From Alnus glutinosa (Eukaryota > Streptophyta > Magnoliopsida > Fagales > Betulaceae), in assembly GCF_958979055.1 (NCBI RefSeq), contig NC_084886.1, forward strand, positions 48,501,654 through 48,565,653: a stretch of DNA of 64,000 nucleotides, given 5' to 3'. A model generated the notes under the pieces. The model was not told the origin of the DNA. It did not search any database and saw only the letters and a list, made by a program, of their open reading frames with translations. Both the position numbers and the translations under genes were made by a program. Numbering within the stretch: position 1 is the stretch's first letter; each line of letters begins with the position of its first letter. Positions 34,726-48,300 of this stretch are shown piece after piece.

Positions 34726-37700
34726 TCAGGGGAACTGGAATGAACCACCAATTTGGGTCGAACCAGAAGGGGGACTGATTGCCACCCAAAGGAGGGATAT
34801 CGTGATTGCAATGAGTCCTGACCATACAAAAACAATAGTAGGTGTCCTCCCTCTTCGTCCCATCAGCCCTTTCGCAAAAGGGTAGAGATGAGCCAAGACC
34901 CAGAAACTGAAGAAAACGCCACCTAGTAATTTGCTCCACTCTGGTATAGTACTGTATATCGTTCGGCTAAACCCAACAGCAATTGCGATTAAGTTGACCA
35001 TCATGATTGTGATTGGTGGTATCATCAGGGATGTCCATTTGACAACGTACAGATCTGCAAACTCATCATTCTCATCATCACCTCCTGATTTTGATGTCAA
35101 AGTGAAAGAAATTTCTATACCAGCAAGGACTTTCAGAAGTCCCTGAATCACAGCAGCAAGGTGAGCGCTAGTCCCTCCAATCAACCAAAACTGCTCGTTC
35201 CTCCACCATTCTTCTAGCTCAATCCCAGACCATTTAATCTCAAGGATAGCAAGCATACACAGGGTCAAAGTGATGGTCAGGAGGTAGGCAAGGAAAGTGA
35301 CATTGAGGGTCTGGACAATGAACTGGCCAGAGAAGAGCGAAAGTGCAGGGAGGAAGCAGTAGACAATCAGGAAGATGGACGTAAAAGGGTAGATGCCAAC
35401 ATTAAGGTATGCTATCCTCTGCAGAAGCTTCATTCTTGGACTAGCCAGGAGGGCATTGTTGCGGGAGAAGAAAATCTCAACTGAACCAGTAGCCCACCTG
35501 AGGACCTGATGGAGCCTATCAGTAAGATTGATCGGAGCCGTTCCACGGAAGGCATCACGTTTGGTCACACAATAAACTGATTTCCACCCTCTATTATGCA
35601 TCCTGTACCCTGTGACCACATCTTCAGTAACTGACCCATAAATCCACCCAACACGCTGTCCCCACTCTGTCTTGTCTTCATACCAGCAGGAGATCACACT
35701 GATTGCCTCTGCAACAGTTGATGCATCGAGAAGATCACGAGGAATAGTGAGAGCACCAGGTGGGCGTCCATTCTTCACAGCTGGGTGATCTGCAAGAGGA
35801 CGACCTTGGAACTCTGCCACAGGAATTGAATCGATGAGGAAAGTTGAGTTCCCAAACTTTTTAGGCAGCAAAGAGAGGTTCATCTCTTCATCATCAGAAT
35901 CACCCATTCTTAGGGCCCGATTCTCTTCTGGCGTGTTTGCAACTGAGGAATGCCTTTTGCGACTGCCAAAGCAGCAACTGCAGCAGCCTGGGTGGTGTTC
36001 TTTAGATCTCGGTGGGTCAAAGCCATAAAGAGCAATCCTTCGAAACAGGCATCCAGTTCCAACATAGACTGGGCCCATAATCCCATCAAGGGCTCGCATA
36101 TTGACATCAAAGAAAACAGTGTTGTGATTGGCATATCGATCAGACGGATCAATACCCTCAAACCTCTGGGGAAACTGCACGTAGCAAAGTCGGTCACCTC
36201 CTCGATCCATCATGAAGCACATGCCTTCCCTCATTGCTTGGGAGTTGTAGATATAGTGATCGCAGTCAAGGTTGAGAATGAAGGGGCCATTGGACATTAT
36301 GGCCGAGGCTCTAACCAGGGCATTCATGGCCCCAGCTTTCTTGTTGTGATCATAGCCTGGACGCTTCTCACGCGACACATAAACAAGTAGAGGGAGACGA
36401 ATGTCAACATCAGTGAGGTCAATGAGCCTAGTGTCATCAGTACTTCCATGTAGTGGTTCATCACTGGGAGGTTTCAACATCACCTGCATCATTTTAACGG
36501 GAAAAAGAAATCAGCCCATCTAGTCCACGTTTTCCCCCCCTTTTCCTCCTGCTCTTTTATAGTTTTCATTCAGCAGTAATCTAGTCAACAATTACGGAAG
36601 GAAGAAAAAAAGAACCCTAGAGAAGTCATGTAAACCAAGTTACAGAGTTATAGTTGGTGGAATAGTAATTTGCTCAGTCAATCTGATAATCTTATGGTTG
36701 AACTATTTAATATTAACTAATGGGATCATAGAAATACCTGTATTATACCAGCATGGTCGCCTTTCGAGTGCTCAGGTGCAGCATTCAACCAAGTCCCTGG
36801 CCAATGCGTTCCATCAGCCATCCACGTCGCTTTTGGGATCTTCACACTCTCCACTGGTTCATCGTCCCTGTTCTGTCGCTGAAGCTTCATGGCCTTGATT
36901 TCTTCTCGAGCATGATAGGCATCTGATCGGCGGCGAATAGAGTCAGGCAGGCCATTGATGCGGACCTTGAACTCATCATACTCACGCTTTACTCGTCTAC
37001 GATCCTTGACAAAATCTGACTTCACTTTGTTCTTGTAAGGATCTCTCTTCAAACTAAAGTAAGATTCTGGATTCCTGGGCTCAATATCATGTTTACGACA
37101 GAACGGGACCCATGTATTAGCAAAGCTTGCAGCTTCAGCCATGGCCTCAAAGGTTAAAAGTGCACCTCCATCATCAGAAACATAGCAAGCAAGCTTTTCA
37201 ACTGGGTAATCAGCAGCAAGAATAGACAAGATAGTGTTTGCAGTGACAAGAGGTGGCTCTTTATCTGGGTCTGCAGTAGAGACAAAGATATCTACTCCCG
37301 GGAGATCAGATTTTCCAGTGGGGTTGTTGGGGCTTGGTGTTTCAAATTTTTCCTTCAAGACATTAAGATCTGTAGCACGATTGATTGGGCAGAGCTTGGG
37401 AAGCTGGTCAAGAAGCCAAGAAAAAGCAAACCAAATCTCACAGACAATGGACATTCCCCATAGCCACATTGCATCATTATTTGGGTGGTTAACCCTCCAT
37501 GCCAAAAATAGTGCAAGGGCAACCATACGAACAAAGATTAGAAGCCTGTTAAAACACATGCAAAAGAAAGCAAAAGAAATTATTGGCATGAGGATGAAGG
37601 AAGGAAATGACAAAAGGGATTAAGGAACTGATAAGATAAATCTACACAAAAAAAAAATGATAAATGCATCATGGATAGATGTCTTCTTCAATGGCCCTCA

Positions 37701-38908
37701 GAATAAGGCCCAGAGCTAAAACGTAAATATTGAACATTATATGTCGCAAGAACTAGGCTATAGGCTCAAGCATAAAAAGGTGATAAAGCACTTTATGGAT
37801 AGATCCAAATTAAAATTGGAATTCAACAGTTGATGGTAGTGTGTGCATGCATGTCCTTGTATAGTTTATCATCAACATGCACTCTTTATACACAATTGGA
37901 TGAAATGAAAATATAGTAGGAAGGCAATTGAAAATCTCATCCTTTTAATAGAAGGGATGCCATCATAACATAGAAGATCTAAAGGAGAACAACAACAGGT
38001 TAAACAATCAAGAAACAGAGACTATACCTATATGGGCTGATAATGGCAGCAGGTATCTTCAATTTCCGTGTAAGCGGCCTCCATGGTTTGTTCATCAACT
38101 CTGTTGGCTCAACAGTTTCATCATCTTTCCCATTTCCAAAACCCCCATCCTTTGGCCATATGGCATTCCCATATCCATAAGTCCCCCTTGTTTCAAACAG
38201 CCACCGATTGTGATCGAAGTCACCAACCCCAGTTTGGCTCCTCATCAGAGCCGACTTTGTTGACTTCATCAACGACAACCTCCTTTCCATTTTTGACATC
38301 CCATTTGGCGGAGGAAGAGGAAGTGGCCGCCCATTACTATCCACAGCTCCTTCATCCAAATCTGTATTCTTATAAGGCTCCTTGCATCCCGGGCAAATCC
38401 CGCCCCCTGTTTTCACAGCATCTATATAGCAGTCACGACATATTTTGAAGTCACACTCACAAGGGAGAATGTCCAACCCACGCTCATCACTCATCACCTT
38501 TGCATCACATCCATTAACCGCACATGAAGACCCTTTTGCGCCAGCCATCTGGGGATGGCTCGCTTCAGACTCAATCACCTTGTCCATGAGATGAGCTCGC
38601 GTAACGCTATTGAACCCACCCGTAAAGAGTGAATTCGACACATATTGCTCTTCAACCTTCTGCGAAATTGATGGATCCATAGGCTGGTTGTCAGGGGTTG
38701 GCGGTATGTGTACTGTATAGTTCATGAATTCACCACTCCCCAGCTCACTATCAAGATCATCCCTCGAATAGCTGATGTAACGGCCCGAAGAAGTTCTCCG
38801 GCCAAATGTCACGCCCGGAGGCAATGGAGGCTTGTTAAGTGATTCTGAAGGTGCATCGGAGGTTGAAGACAGATTTGACCGGCTCGCCTTGAAGGACTTG
38901 GACGCCAT
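34726..38908 (-). CDS. CSLD: Cellulose synthase-like protein D (CSLD2/3-like)
   Basis: Three coding exons on the minus strand: 38028-38908, 36738-37545, 34726-36483. They total 3447 nt, or 1148 aa, matching Arabidopsis CSLD3 at about 1145 aa. The start is [15 protein letters not shown] at 38908. A RING-like zinc finger spans 129-175 (Cys 129, 134, 150, 152, 157, 160, 172, 175). Two transmembrane segments near 300-350 precede the glycosyltransferase-2 domain with DCD at 636-638, TED at 849-851 and QVLRW at 889-893. Several C-terminal membrane spans follow, and the protein ends GGSFQFP like known CSLDs. CSLDs make wall beta-glucan in Golgi or plasma membrane and are needed for tip growth such as root hairs. 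A splice donor at 39707 and acceptor at 38941 indicate a 5' UTR intron. The subgroup is judged from memory of CSLD2/3. Confidence 0.95.
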
Positions 38909-38940
38909 ATTCAAACACTACCAGCAACAATCCCAAGATC

Positions 38941-39707
38941 CTGTAATTTCACAATGCAACAAATTCAACTCTGTATCAGCGTAGTTCAAATCACCACCAT
39001 AAACAGAACAGATCTTAAAGATGCCATAACTTCAACCAAAGTTTAGAGCTAGATTTTATTTGTCCACAAACTAATAGGTATATTAGGCTCAGTTTAAGAG
39101 AAAAATGTCTGTTGATCTACACTTTCCAAGCAACCAACCAGAACATAAACTTTCGACAGGGTTCAAACTAAGTCAAAATCTCTAGAAAAAATCCGAGAAA
39201 TGCTAAACCCAATTTACACCCGAAAATACAAAATTACAACAAATGCGTCGGTTCGCAGTTCACATGTGCTTTTTTGTTTACTAAAATCCCCAATCACAAG
39301 GATCCAATAAAAACATGGTTCCTTATTTTTGCACAATATACTCAGCAACCAAACAGAGCATAAGATAGATCAGTGCTCCAAAAACCTCAAACAGCTCAAC
39401 CCAAGAAAAAAAATTAAAAATAAATAATTACAAAACAAAAACAAAGAAGTCTAACCCCTCTGTTTGGATGCCGAGGAAACAAAAGGGAACTTGAACAAAA
39501 CACACTCGACTTCCCGTCTTCCTTAACCCTCAGAAATCTAAGATCCACCACAAGTCCCTTCCCAATCCTCCTCTTCTCTCGCACATTTATCCGACCACCC
39601 AAACAGAGCACGACACACTTTCCCACTACCACAAATACTTTCCCATTAAGCTAGAAAGCAAGATCGGACCATTTTCTGAGACAAAACAGAAAAGAAAGAG
39701 AGCATAC
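38941..39707 (-). other. 5' UTR intron of the CSLD gene
   Basis: On the minus strand a donor (AAGCCGAG|GTATGC at 39708/39707) and an acceptor (AAATTACAG|GATCTTGG at 38941/38940) bracket 767 nt directly before the coding start. The CT-rich leader continues upstream to about 39950. Confidence 0.6.
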
Positions 39708-39985
39708 CTCGGCTTTATAAAAATGGCGGAAGACCCACCTCAGATCTCTGTCCGAGAGTCCAGCCTTATCAAAACGTTGTTTATGAAGACGAAGCGACAA
39801 CTATGTTTGAAGCAATCTCGTACAAGTAGAATTAGTAGTAGACGAACTGTTCAAACAAATCTGCTGCGACTTGCTCTACAACCCATCATAAGACCTGGTA
39901 TTTGCCAGACAAACACACAGAGAGAGACAGAGAGAGAGACAGAGAGACAGAGAGTGGCGTTTGATTGTGTGTGTGTGTGTGTTTA
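39708..39985 (-). promoter_or_regulatory. CSLD leader exon with GA/CT and TG repeats
   Basis: On the plus strand this holds GAGAGACAGAGAGAGAGACA-type repeats (about 39918-39955) and a (TG)n run (about 39966-39981). Read on the minus strand this is CT-rich, typical of plant 5' UTRs and core promoters. The exact transcription start was not determined. Confidence 0.4.
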
Positions 39986-40724
39986 TGGGACTCAGTCGTG
40001 GGCAAAACTTCGAGCACTAATAGGCCATGATTGAAGGCGTTTGGCCTGTAGTATAGATTATTTTAATGCTGATTGTTTATTATATTTTCTGGGAGTAGAA
40101 AGCGAAGGTTCTGAGGGGCAGAGAGGTTTGAACATTTGTGGGCAGTGGAGGTGTTCAAAGTTCAAACAAGAAAATGACGAATGACGAGTATTTGTGGGTC
40201 GCCGGTTGCCCACTGGACCGGCCCTACAAGCGTGTTTCTTCTGTGGGAAACCTCAAACCCGGCCGTCTCTTCCGATTATATATTAAGCTTAATTTAATTA
40301 CTTAGCGTGGGGTTTTGGACAGGATACGAGTGAATATAGGCTTCTCTTTTTCACCGAAAAGTGGCATACAATTAAGCTAATCAATTAATTATAAAAGGCT
40401 GCTTATTTTTCGGTGAGGGGATATTCTATTCTTTATTTCTTTTCAGATAATTCAAGTTAAAAGAGTGTAATAGTCACTTGGAGAAATTTTTATTTTTATT
40501 TTTTTAACTTTTTAAAAAATAAAAATTCAAACTCTTGTCAACAAATGAGACTAAAAAATATTTAAGGATAGGGTTTTCTTCCGAACTGAACTTGCGAGAA
40601 ACACGTGCTTTTTTTAATAACATTAATAAAGTTCGAGAAAGTTCTATTAAAAAAGTACGTGCTTTTCACATTTTTATTAAAAAAAAAAAAAAAAACATAA
40701 GAGAAACACATGTTAGATCATATA
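39986..40724. other. CSLD upstream intergenic DNA
   Basis: AT-rich. The part at 40590-40700 (ACACGTGCTTTTTTTAATAA and TTAAAAAAGTACGTGCTTTT) folds on itself and resembles the core of the hairpin at 50760-50992. No gene recognised. Confidence 0.4.
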
Positions 40725-40918
40725 CAGAGACGGAGCGAGGGGGGGCTGCCCCCCCCCCCCCCAATTTCCTTAAAAAAAAAATTTCATAGGTTAAAAAAAA
40801 AAATCTCAAAAAAAAAATATATATAAGCTAAAAAACTAAAAATTTAGCTTATTGGCCCCTACCAATAATTTTTTTTTGCCACTGGCTCCTGCCCATAAAA
40901 ACTTCTGGCTTCGTCCCT
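40725..40918. mobile_element. Short inverted-end element with 9 bp target duplication, copy 2
   Basis: Starts with AGAGACGGAGCGAGGGG, passes through a C run and an A/T-rich middle, then TTTAGCTTATTGGCC, and ends with GGCTTCGTCCCT, so the ends are inverted repeats. The flank GATCATATA at 40716-40724 recurs at 40919-40927. It shares its layout with 11683-11834. No coding capacity. Confidence 0.7.
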
Positions 40919-40927
40919 GATCATATA

Positions 40928-42987
40928 TGACAAATTTATAGACCGGATTAAAAGAAAATTTTTCAAAACAACACAATTTAAAAGAAAACTATATCCAACA
41001 TTTTAAGGAAAATGCTAGAGAAATTATCAATTTCATTACAATTCTTCGTGACATCTTACGTGGCGAAAACCATATAAGTTTGTAAAAAGTATGTTATAAA
41101 GTTTGTAGTTTTTGTAGCAATGCTCTTAATTAAAATAGTAAGAGTAATTCTATTACCATTGAATTAGCCATTATTAAAAAAAAAAAAATTGGCTCATAGG
41201 TAGCATTACTCTAATTAAAATGGGATAATTGTGGCGTTAGAACATCTACTATGATACAATGTAAAATTACTAATTATTTAAAAAAATTAATTACTTAATG
41301 AATATTTTAACATATAATGGACCTTAAATTTCGGGAACAATTAATATCATGGTTAATATGTTTTGGGAATTAAAATAATTAATTGTTGGGCATCAGAAGT
41401 AAGGTGGAATGGTACATGCACACTATTAAAAGTGAAATATTTTATCTATAAAAATAAAAAATTGAAAAAAAAGAAAAGGTGAAATATTTTAGTTGGGGAT
41501 TGCGTAAAGCGTGTAGAGTTGAGCTGTGTCGAGGCGTGTTGACGTGTAAATTTGCTAGTTGTGATTGTGCTGTACTTGCCCTAATCCTACCACATGCTCC
41601 ATGACTCCATCGCATTCGCATTCGCATTCCCACATGGGTATTTCCGAACTTTCATAGTTTCCACCAAATCATTTTCATTAATGTCGTACCTAATATGCTT
41701 AAAAACAATTAATTAATTACCGAAAGTTTAACTCATGTACTCGGGTGTCCCCCGTGTTGCTTCTGAATTACACAACTGCCACTCACTCCCCACGTGGCGT
41801 CTTTCCATTCCTTGTAATATATATGTATAGAATTCCAGATATTCGGATTGCCGGAAATGCCCTTCATTCTTCAAGCTTATTACAGACCAGGCATCCAATG
41901 TAAACGCGGAAATGGCGGAATGATGGTCGTAGTCGTATGTCTGTTCTGTTGTGTTCCGTTCCTCTCTTGCGTGGCTTTTTGATTTTGTGACAGTAGACCC
42001 TCACACCTCTAGGAGCGTGGCAAACACAGTCCAATCAGAGTGGAGATATCCCATTTCAGTGTTCTCTTTCGGCGTTTGCTAGAGAGTGCATCAAACGCGT
42101 CCTCTTAATTTGCACATTCCCCCACATTCCACATGTCGTGGGATCTACGAACATTCTCGTGCGACTACGGGATATGCACATTCCAGGCACGCCAATTTTT
42201 ACATCAACTGCATTTAATCTATGGTTTTTTATTTTTTATTTTTATTTTTTTGAAAAATAGTTTTTAAAAAGTTGAAAAAATTTCATTTATAACCCCTCAT
42301 CTTTTATCACTTTTGAAATAAGGTATTCAAATTTTAAAAAGTATCAATTTAGGGTATCCATCTTTTAATTTATTTCAATTTCAACTCTTTATTAAAATTT
42401 TCTGTTAAATCCTATCAAAATTTTTAAATTACTCATATTTTTTGTTTAAAAAAAAAATTATAAAAAATTTTCAATTTAAAGTGTGAATAGTAGCATTACT
42501 CTTAAAAAAATTAAAATAAAATAATAACATATTCAATGTATACATAATTAGATCTGTAAAATTTAATATAGACTATGAAATTAATACTCTCTCTCTGATT
42601 CATTTGAATGGAGAGGATCTTGATCCTGTTGACGAAGGATCAAAATTTTATGTAATATTTAGTATATTTTATTATGATAAGTATTCAGATTTTGATTAAT
42701 TAAATTTAATTAAATTATTGAAATTTTATCATACTAATATTTATCATTTACTGAAAATCAAAGACAAAATTGAAATCAACAATCTAACTCAGCACTCTTT
42801 AACCATGTGGATCCCAGGGTTGACATTTTGATAAAGTTGTTATGGTGGCTGATCTTATTCACCAACACGCCAAAATGTGGAAAACCGATCTCATCTACAA
42901 CTACTTTGATAGAGTCAGTAGTGCTAATAAGCCTAATATTACCTTCCTCCTATTTTTAATAGGATTTGCAAATTAAATATGAACTAA
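40928..42987. other. AT-rich intergenic DNA
   Basis: Many A/T runs. Fragments near 41206 and 42487 contain GTAGCATTACTC, a recurrent short motif at the edges of small inverted elements. The part around 42285-42420 resembles decayed Mutator-like TIR sequence. No gene seen. Confidence 0.4.
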
Positions 42988-43278
42988 ACATAAAATTAAA
43001 GTGTTAGGATTAAAGAATATGACCTGTTTAATTAAATGGGTCAGATTATGGTTGATCTATATAGTTTTATACTTATGCATTGACATGACCTGAACCCGAC
43101 ACGCAACATAATAGTTGACAATTTTTGACATGACCCACGTACCTGACAAGAACCTAATACAAAATTAGAGAGTTAGAGTTGAAAAGTTTGACACGTTTAA
43201 TTAAATGGGGCAGGTTAATATTGATTTATATAATCTTATATCCATATCTCGTCATGATCAGAACCCGACACGCAAATA
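42988..43278. repeat. Two diverged tandem copies of an about 120 bp unit
   Basis: The segment 42988-43108 (GTTTAATTAAATGGGTCAG ... GAACCCGACACGCAA) is repeated as 43161-43278 (GTTTAATTAAATGGGGCAG ... GAACCCGACACGCAA). The copies differ at many positions, so the duplication is old. Confidence 0.75.
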
Positions 43279-45326
43279 CGAATTATCATCCCTATCGTTC
43301 CCTCTCAAACAGGAGCGGTTGTTTGAGAGGAACTACCATGGCCTTGGGGTATTAGCCCTCCAAATTCATTAAAAAAAAAAGTTAAAACTTCTAAAATGCA
43401 TCTAAAAATTAAGGTTTTTTTTTTTTTTTAATGGGTTGAACTCTCAAAATTAAATTTAATGGTTAGTTTCGCTCCCCATCTAAAATTCTGGTTTTGTTCC
43501 CTCTCCTAGGTCAAAGATTGGGACCCTCCTCCACGTAGAAACTCTTTGAAATTCACCTATATGCATGGACAAATATCCCTGACCCTGGGCTCTGGGCCCT
43601 GGCGAGGCTCGGACTGCTCCTTTTGCAGCGAAAAAATTAAAATGGCACCCTCTCTCGATTCTAGTACCGTTATCCCTCTCACTAATTTTGGCTCTCCAAC
43701 AAAATGACCTCACATCTCCTTCCTGAATTTCTCCAATCATTTCAGAAGCTCTCTCGATCATCCCCTTTCCTCTTCTCTAGTACATCACAGCACAGGATGG
43801 AGATTCCTTTTTTTATTATTTTTAATAATAATAATGGTATTATTATTATTATTATTATTTATTTGATTTCCGTCTTCATAGCAGAAAAGGATCCACCGTC
43901 TTGATAAAGGTCTTTCATCTAGAAATGCTGAAATGGCCTACTTTTTGAAATTTACAAGATTGAAAACTTAGTCTGAGTGTCGAAATCAGATAAAGGACAT
44001 GGGAGTCTCAATCATATTTTCCAGAAAAATAAAAAAGAATCGACCGCCAATTGATGAAGAAAAATAAAGGGTAATACGTATAAAATACGCCGGATAAAAC
44101 TGTAAAGCGTGGGTTTGATTTAAATTCCATTTATTTCAACTTAAAATGTTTTATGTAATAAGAAATCAGCTAAAAATATTTTTTCGGCGTTTGTTTGACT
44201 TGTACGGAATATCATTGATGGCAACGGAGACGACATCAACAACATGCCGGCCGGCAACCTCCAGCAGTGACAAAGAATGAACTACGAGGAGGAAGTCAGA
44301 TACTGTAGGTTGAAAAAAATAAGCTCAAACTTTAAAAATAGTTTTACGGAAATAAAAAAGGTAAACCATTTACGCAGCTTAAAAGGGGCCATGTTTTTTA
44401 TGGCGATCCCGGAGAGTTGGGCCATGTTTGTTAACGACTTATTTTCTATTTTTTGTTTTATGTTCTCGACTCAAATACATTAATAACCAACCCAAATTAC
44501 AAAATACTCTTCAAAACATAAATTGTTTTCACCTTTGTGTCAAATCAGAAACACATTTTCAAACCAAAAACAAAAAACACCCCCAAAACATTTTCATAAA
44601 CAACATTGATCCGTTCAATTTTGGTGTCAGTTTCCTAAGTCTAAAGATTATTTAGTTCCTACGTCATACCTTCGAAGACAAACTGTAATACCCGTCCAAC
44701 ACACAACTACTACGATCCCATCGTTTAGTGGCCAGAGAGCCAGAGGTCAACATGTTAAGTGTGGGAAAACGTAGACTTTTGAAGTTTCAATCGTGAAATT
44801 TCTAAAGGGTTAACGTTTACTTTTCCCTTTAAATTGAAAGCTCAATAATCAAGATAAATTATTTCAATTTAAAGGAGCATATATATATATATACATAAAA
44901 TAAACGGAGTAGATTAAAAATTCATAGATTATAAGTAATAACTCTCTTAATCTACCTATTTCAGTCTTCCAATGTGATGTTACAGTCTGAAATTAATTTT
45001 GAGTGTTTCTCTCTTTATTACAAACCATTCTTTATTCTTTATTTGTCAATTCAAACAACACCACTCCTACGACTCTGGGGTGATGGATTAGGCCAGAGGT
45101 TGGAGACAAAGTCACAAATTTATCAAGAGAGAGAGAGATTGGTGAGAGGGAAACGAATTTGCATTTCATAAAAGCATGTCCACAATAAGTTATAACTACA
45201 GCCAAAAAATAAAGAGATTAAGGCAAAGAAATTAACAGATTACAGACCAAAAATTTCAAAGACCACGGATATCGATATTACATTTGACCTAGAAGTATCA
45301 AAGCCATGCATGAAAGAACATTTTCA
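43279..45326. other. Intergenic spacer between exostosin and CSLD genes
   Basis: Includes an ATT microsatellite (about 43817-43860) and scattered low-complexity DNA. Short open frames in this stretch match no domain I recognise. Confidence 0.45.
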
Positions 45327-48300
45327 TCAGAGAGAGAGACCTGGTGGGCTAGTAAAGTTGGCACTTCTGCAATCACAAGTGCACAGGCTTCTAGACTCTT
45401 TCACCACGCGCTGAGATCTCCGGGTATGAAGCTTGATATTTACCAACTTACCAGCCATCTGTAGAATGAAAAATAAAGGTAAATGATCATCTCAAACTTG
45501 GGACTTGGGAGTTTATAATAAACATTATAATTATTGTTATATGGCTTCTACTGTCATCTTATACAAGTACAGAGTCAAAGATGGACAGTGAAAGAAACAT
45601 GTACAGAAAATTCTGAGAAGCTATTAACTTGGCACTAGTCACATGATAGAATCCTCCAAACAAAGATTGTGATTTGTCACAGAAGTGGGAGAGAATCATG
45701 TAAACAGCATGCCAAAATGCCAATATATGCAGTTGTACAGCAGTGTTAGAACATCAGATGTTTATGGGTTTCTACTATATCCTGAATTGAAAGACAGGTT
45801 TAGTAAGGAGCAACTCTTGCAACGATAAGCGGAAGCGTCCAAGTTTGAGTCTTAAGCAAAGTCACTTCATACAAAAATGAATGCCGTAGGAATGTATCCA
45901 AGCCACCTCTACCAGGATCCCACTTAAGCGGGATCAAGACTACGTAATGACCCTTGATCACTGAAAGACTGGTTTAGCATAGATGTAATTCACCAATGAA
46001 GTAAATCATAAGAGCTTTCATAGAAAATACTAAAATTAGGTACAAATCTGTATAGCTAGAACTGCATCAGAACAAATTTATTTAAGGAAAAAAGAAAGGG
46101 CTAGGCCCAACACCATCATTTGCTCAAACTAAAATTATGACCGTATAGGCTTCACTGGAATATCTGCTAACCAAAAAAGCAGTTAACCGAAAAATGTTTT
46201 TACTTGTCTCGGCCAAACTTCAGATGCTAACCCTATTAGAGAACGCTGGATAGAGACTGAACATTTATCAGCTTGGAATCAAGTTTAAAATAATTCCTGT
46301 CATCTTACAAAAACCCTGCCATGGCTCATCATCATTTTCTAAACCTCTCCGAATCGTAACCCATAAGGGAACACCTAAAGGAGATTCATAAATGGTTTAA
46401 AAAAGCAAGTCAGGAAACTTGATGCCTAGCTAAATCATATTACATAAAAGAAGATCGTCTCCTAGAACACCTAATCTGCACTGCCCAAACCATTTTGAAC
46501 ACCAAGGATGTATAAAAAACTTTTTTCTACCATGCAAAAGATATATATAACCACAGAAAGAAAATTAAGAATAATAGCATTCAGTGGCCACTCCAGGAGG
46601 CAGAATCATGAATTCGGATCCTCTCCAGTTCATTAGGATCCAGTTCCCAGAATCATAATCAACATAATATTTCTTGAACATTATTTCCTCAAATTTATGT
46701 ATAAACAAAAATCACAATCATAGCATCTTTTTAATTGAGGAAGAGAAAATAACAAACCATTCTCCAAACCAAGTCTTCTGGACCCAAAGGTTGAGCAGGA
46801 CTGGAATACAGAAAATGCCTCGAGTACTGCAAGAAATGAAGATATATAATTAGTCCCCTCGAAGAAAAAGCTCAATTGCCATCCTTATTTAAAAGATTCA
46901 TGTTCAAGAGTGAATAATCTTCAAGCTAGTAGTAAATTATCAAATCAAATTACATAAGTGTGTTTGTGCGTAACAATTTTCAATCCATTGCAGCAGACTT
47001 TCACAATCACTAAGCCTTCATGTCGATCTTGCAAAGAGCAAGAGAAAAGGAAAAAAAAATCTAAAAAATTATCCTTCTGCGGTACAAATCGAACAGGAAC
47101 AGTTAAAATGCAGACGTAGAAAAACTTGTACCTAATTCAATCATTAATATGATATCCAAATAGCAGTACAACAGTCAACTTTGCAGTCACAAACCTTGGC
47201 AAGATTTTGTTGCATTTCTTTGATATGAGCAGGGCTAACACTTTTTAGAAATGTTAAAAGCCATCCTGGTTGTAGAGCATCACTGGACGAAACAAATAAA
47301 GCTATCTGCATACGAGGACAAAGGAATCAAAACCTCAGTACTTGTACAGAATCATATTCAAAATACGGCAATCCACACAACTTTTATTTCTCATCTGCCA
47401 TGTAAAATGGACTAGGCAGACCTACCAGATATGAGATTACATGTCTAGGTATCTAGTCTATCTAATATCCAAATATTAAGACATGACATAACAACTTTGT
47501 CAAGTTATTCAATTTTCTCCTCCCATTCTGTGGGTTGAAATGAAGCATGTCTACTGTGTCACGTAATGTATATGTGACAAAAAGAATTATGTTAGAAATT
47601 ATTGAAGGAGACCAACTAAGACATTGCTTATTCCCTTTGTTTGATAGCTATTGACTATCATGGGTGCACAACACATATCCTATGCTTGTGCCCATATTGT
47701 ATCATTTCCAACATCACTTAAAGGAGAAATCTGAAATTGGCTTAGTTGTTTCTTTTCTTTTTTTTAATAACATATTCAATCAAAAACTGAAATTAGTCTA
47801 ACTATGTGATTTTGTCTTTATCCCCAAATGAATAAAATTCAAACCAATTGCAAACACTCTTCCATTCATTTTTTCAACTTAGTTTAAGCCTATGCCACCC
47901 CATCCCTTTATCAGCTGACTCAAGGCTGGGAAGATAAAAGCAGTCATGAAATTTTACGTTATCATGATGTAGATTTTCAAAGCCATGACTGCAACAGATT
48001 TATGCATCTCCTAGCTTACTGATAACAACACCAACTTTTCACTTGAAACTATGAAAATTCAAAAGAAAAATATTAAATTAGGCAGAGAATTTATTCTAAC
48101 ATATTAATTTATTCAGTCAGTTTTCAACTGGTCAATGATGCCTCCTTCAAAGCCAACATGGACAAACAGAAAGTGTATTCCTTGTATTTATGAAGACTAG
48201 AAAGCATTTTATCAATAAACAAGTTACCTATTTATTAAATTAAATAGCAAATTTGTGATCATCCTTATTTTATATTCCCTCTTTTATCAATATCCGTTCC

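Noticed and set aside
39723-40034. Plus-strand 103-codon open frame starting MAEDPPQ
   Set aside because: It lies antisense over the CSLD leader region and runs through GA and TG repeats. No family match was recognised.
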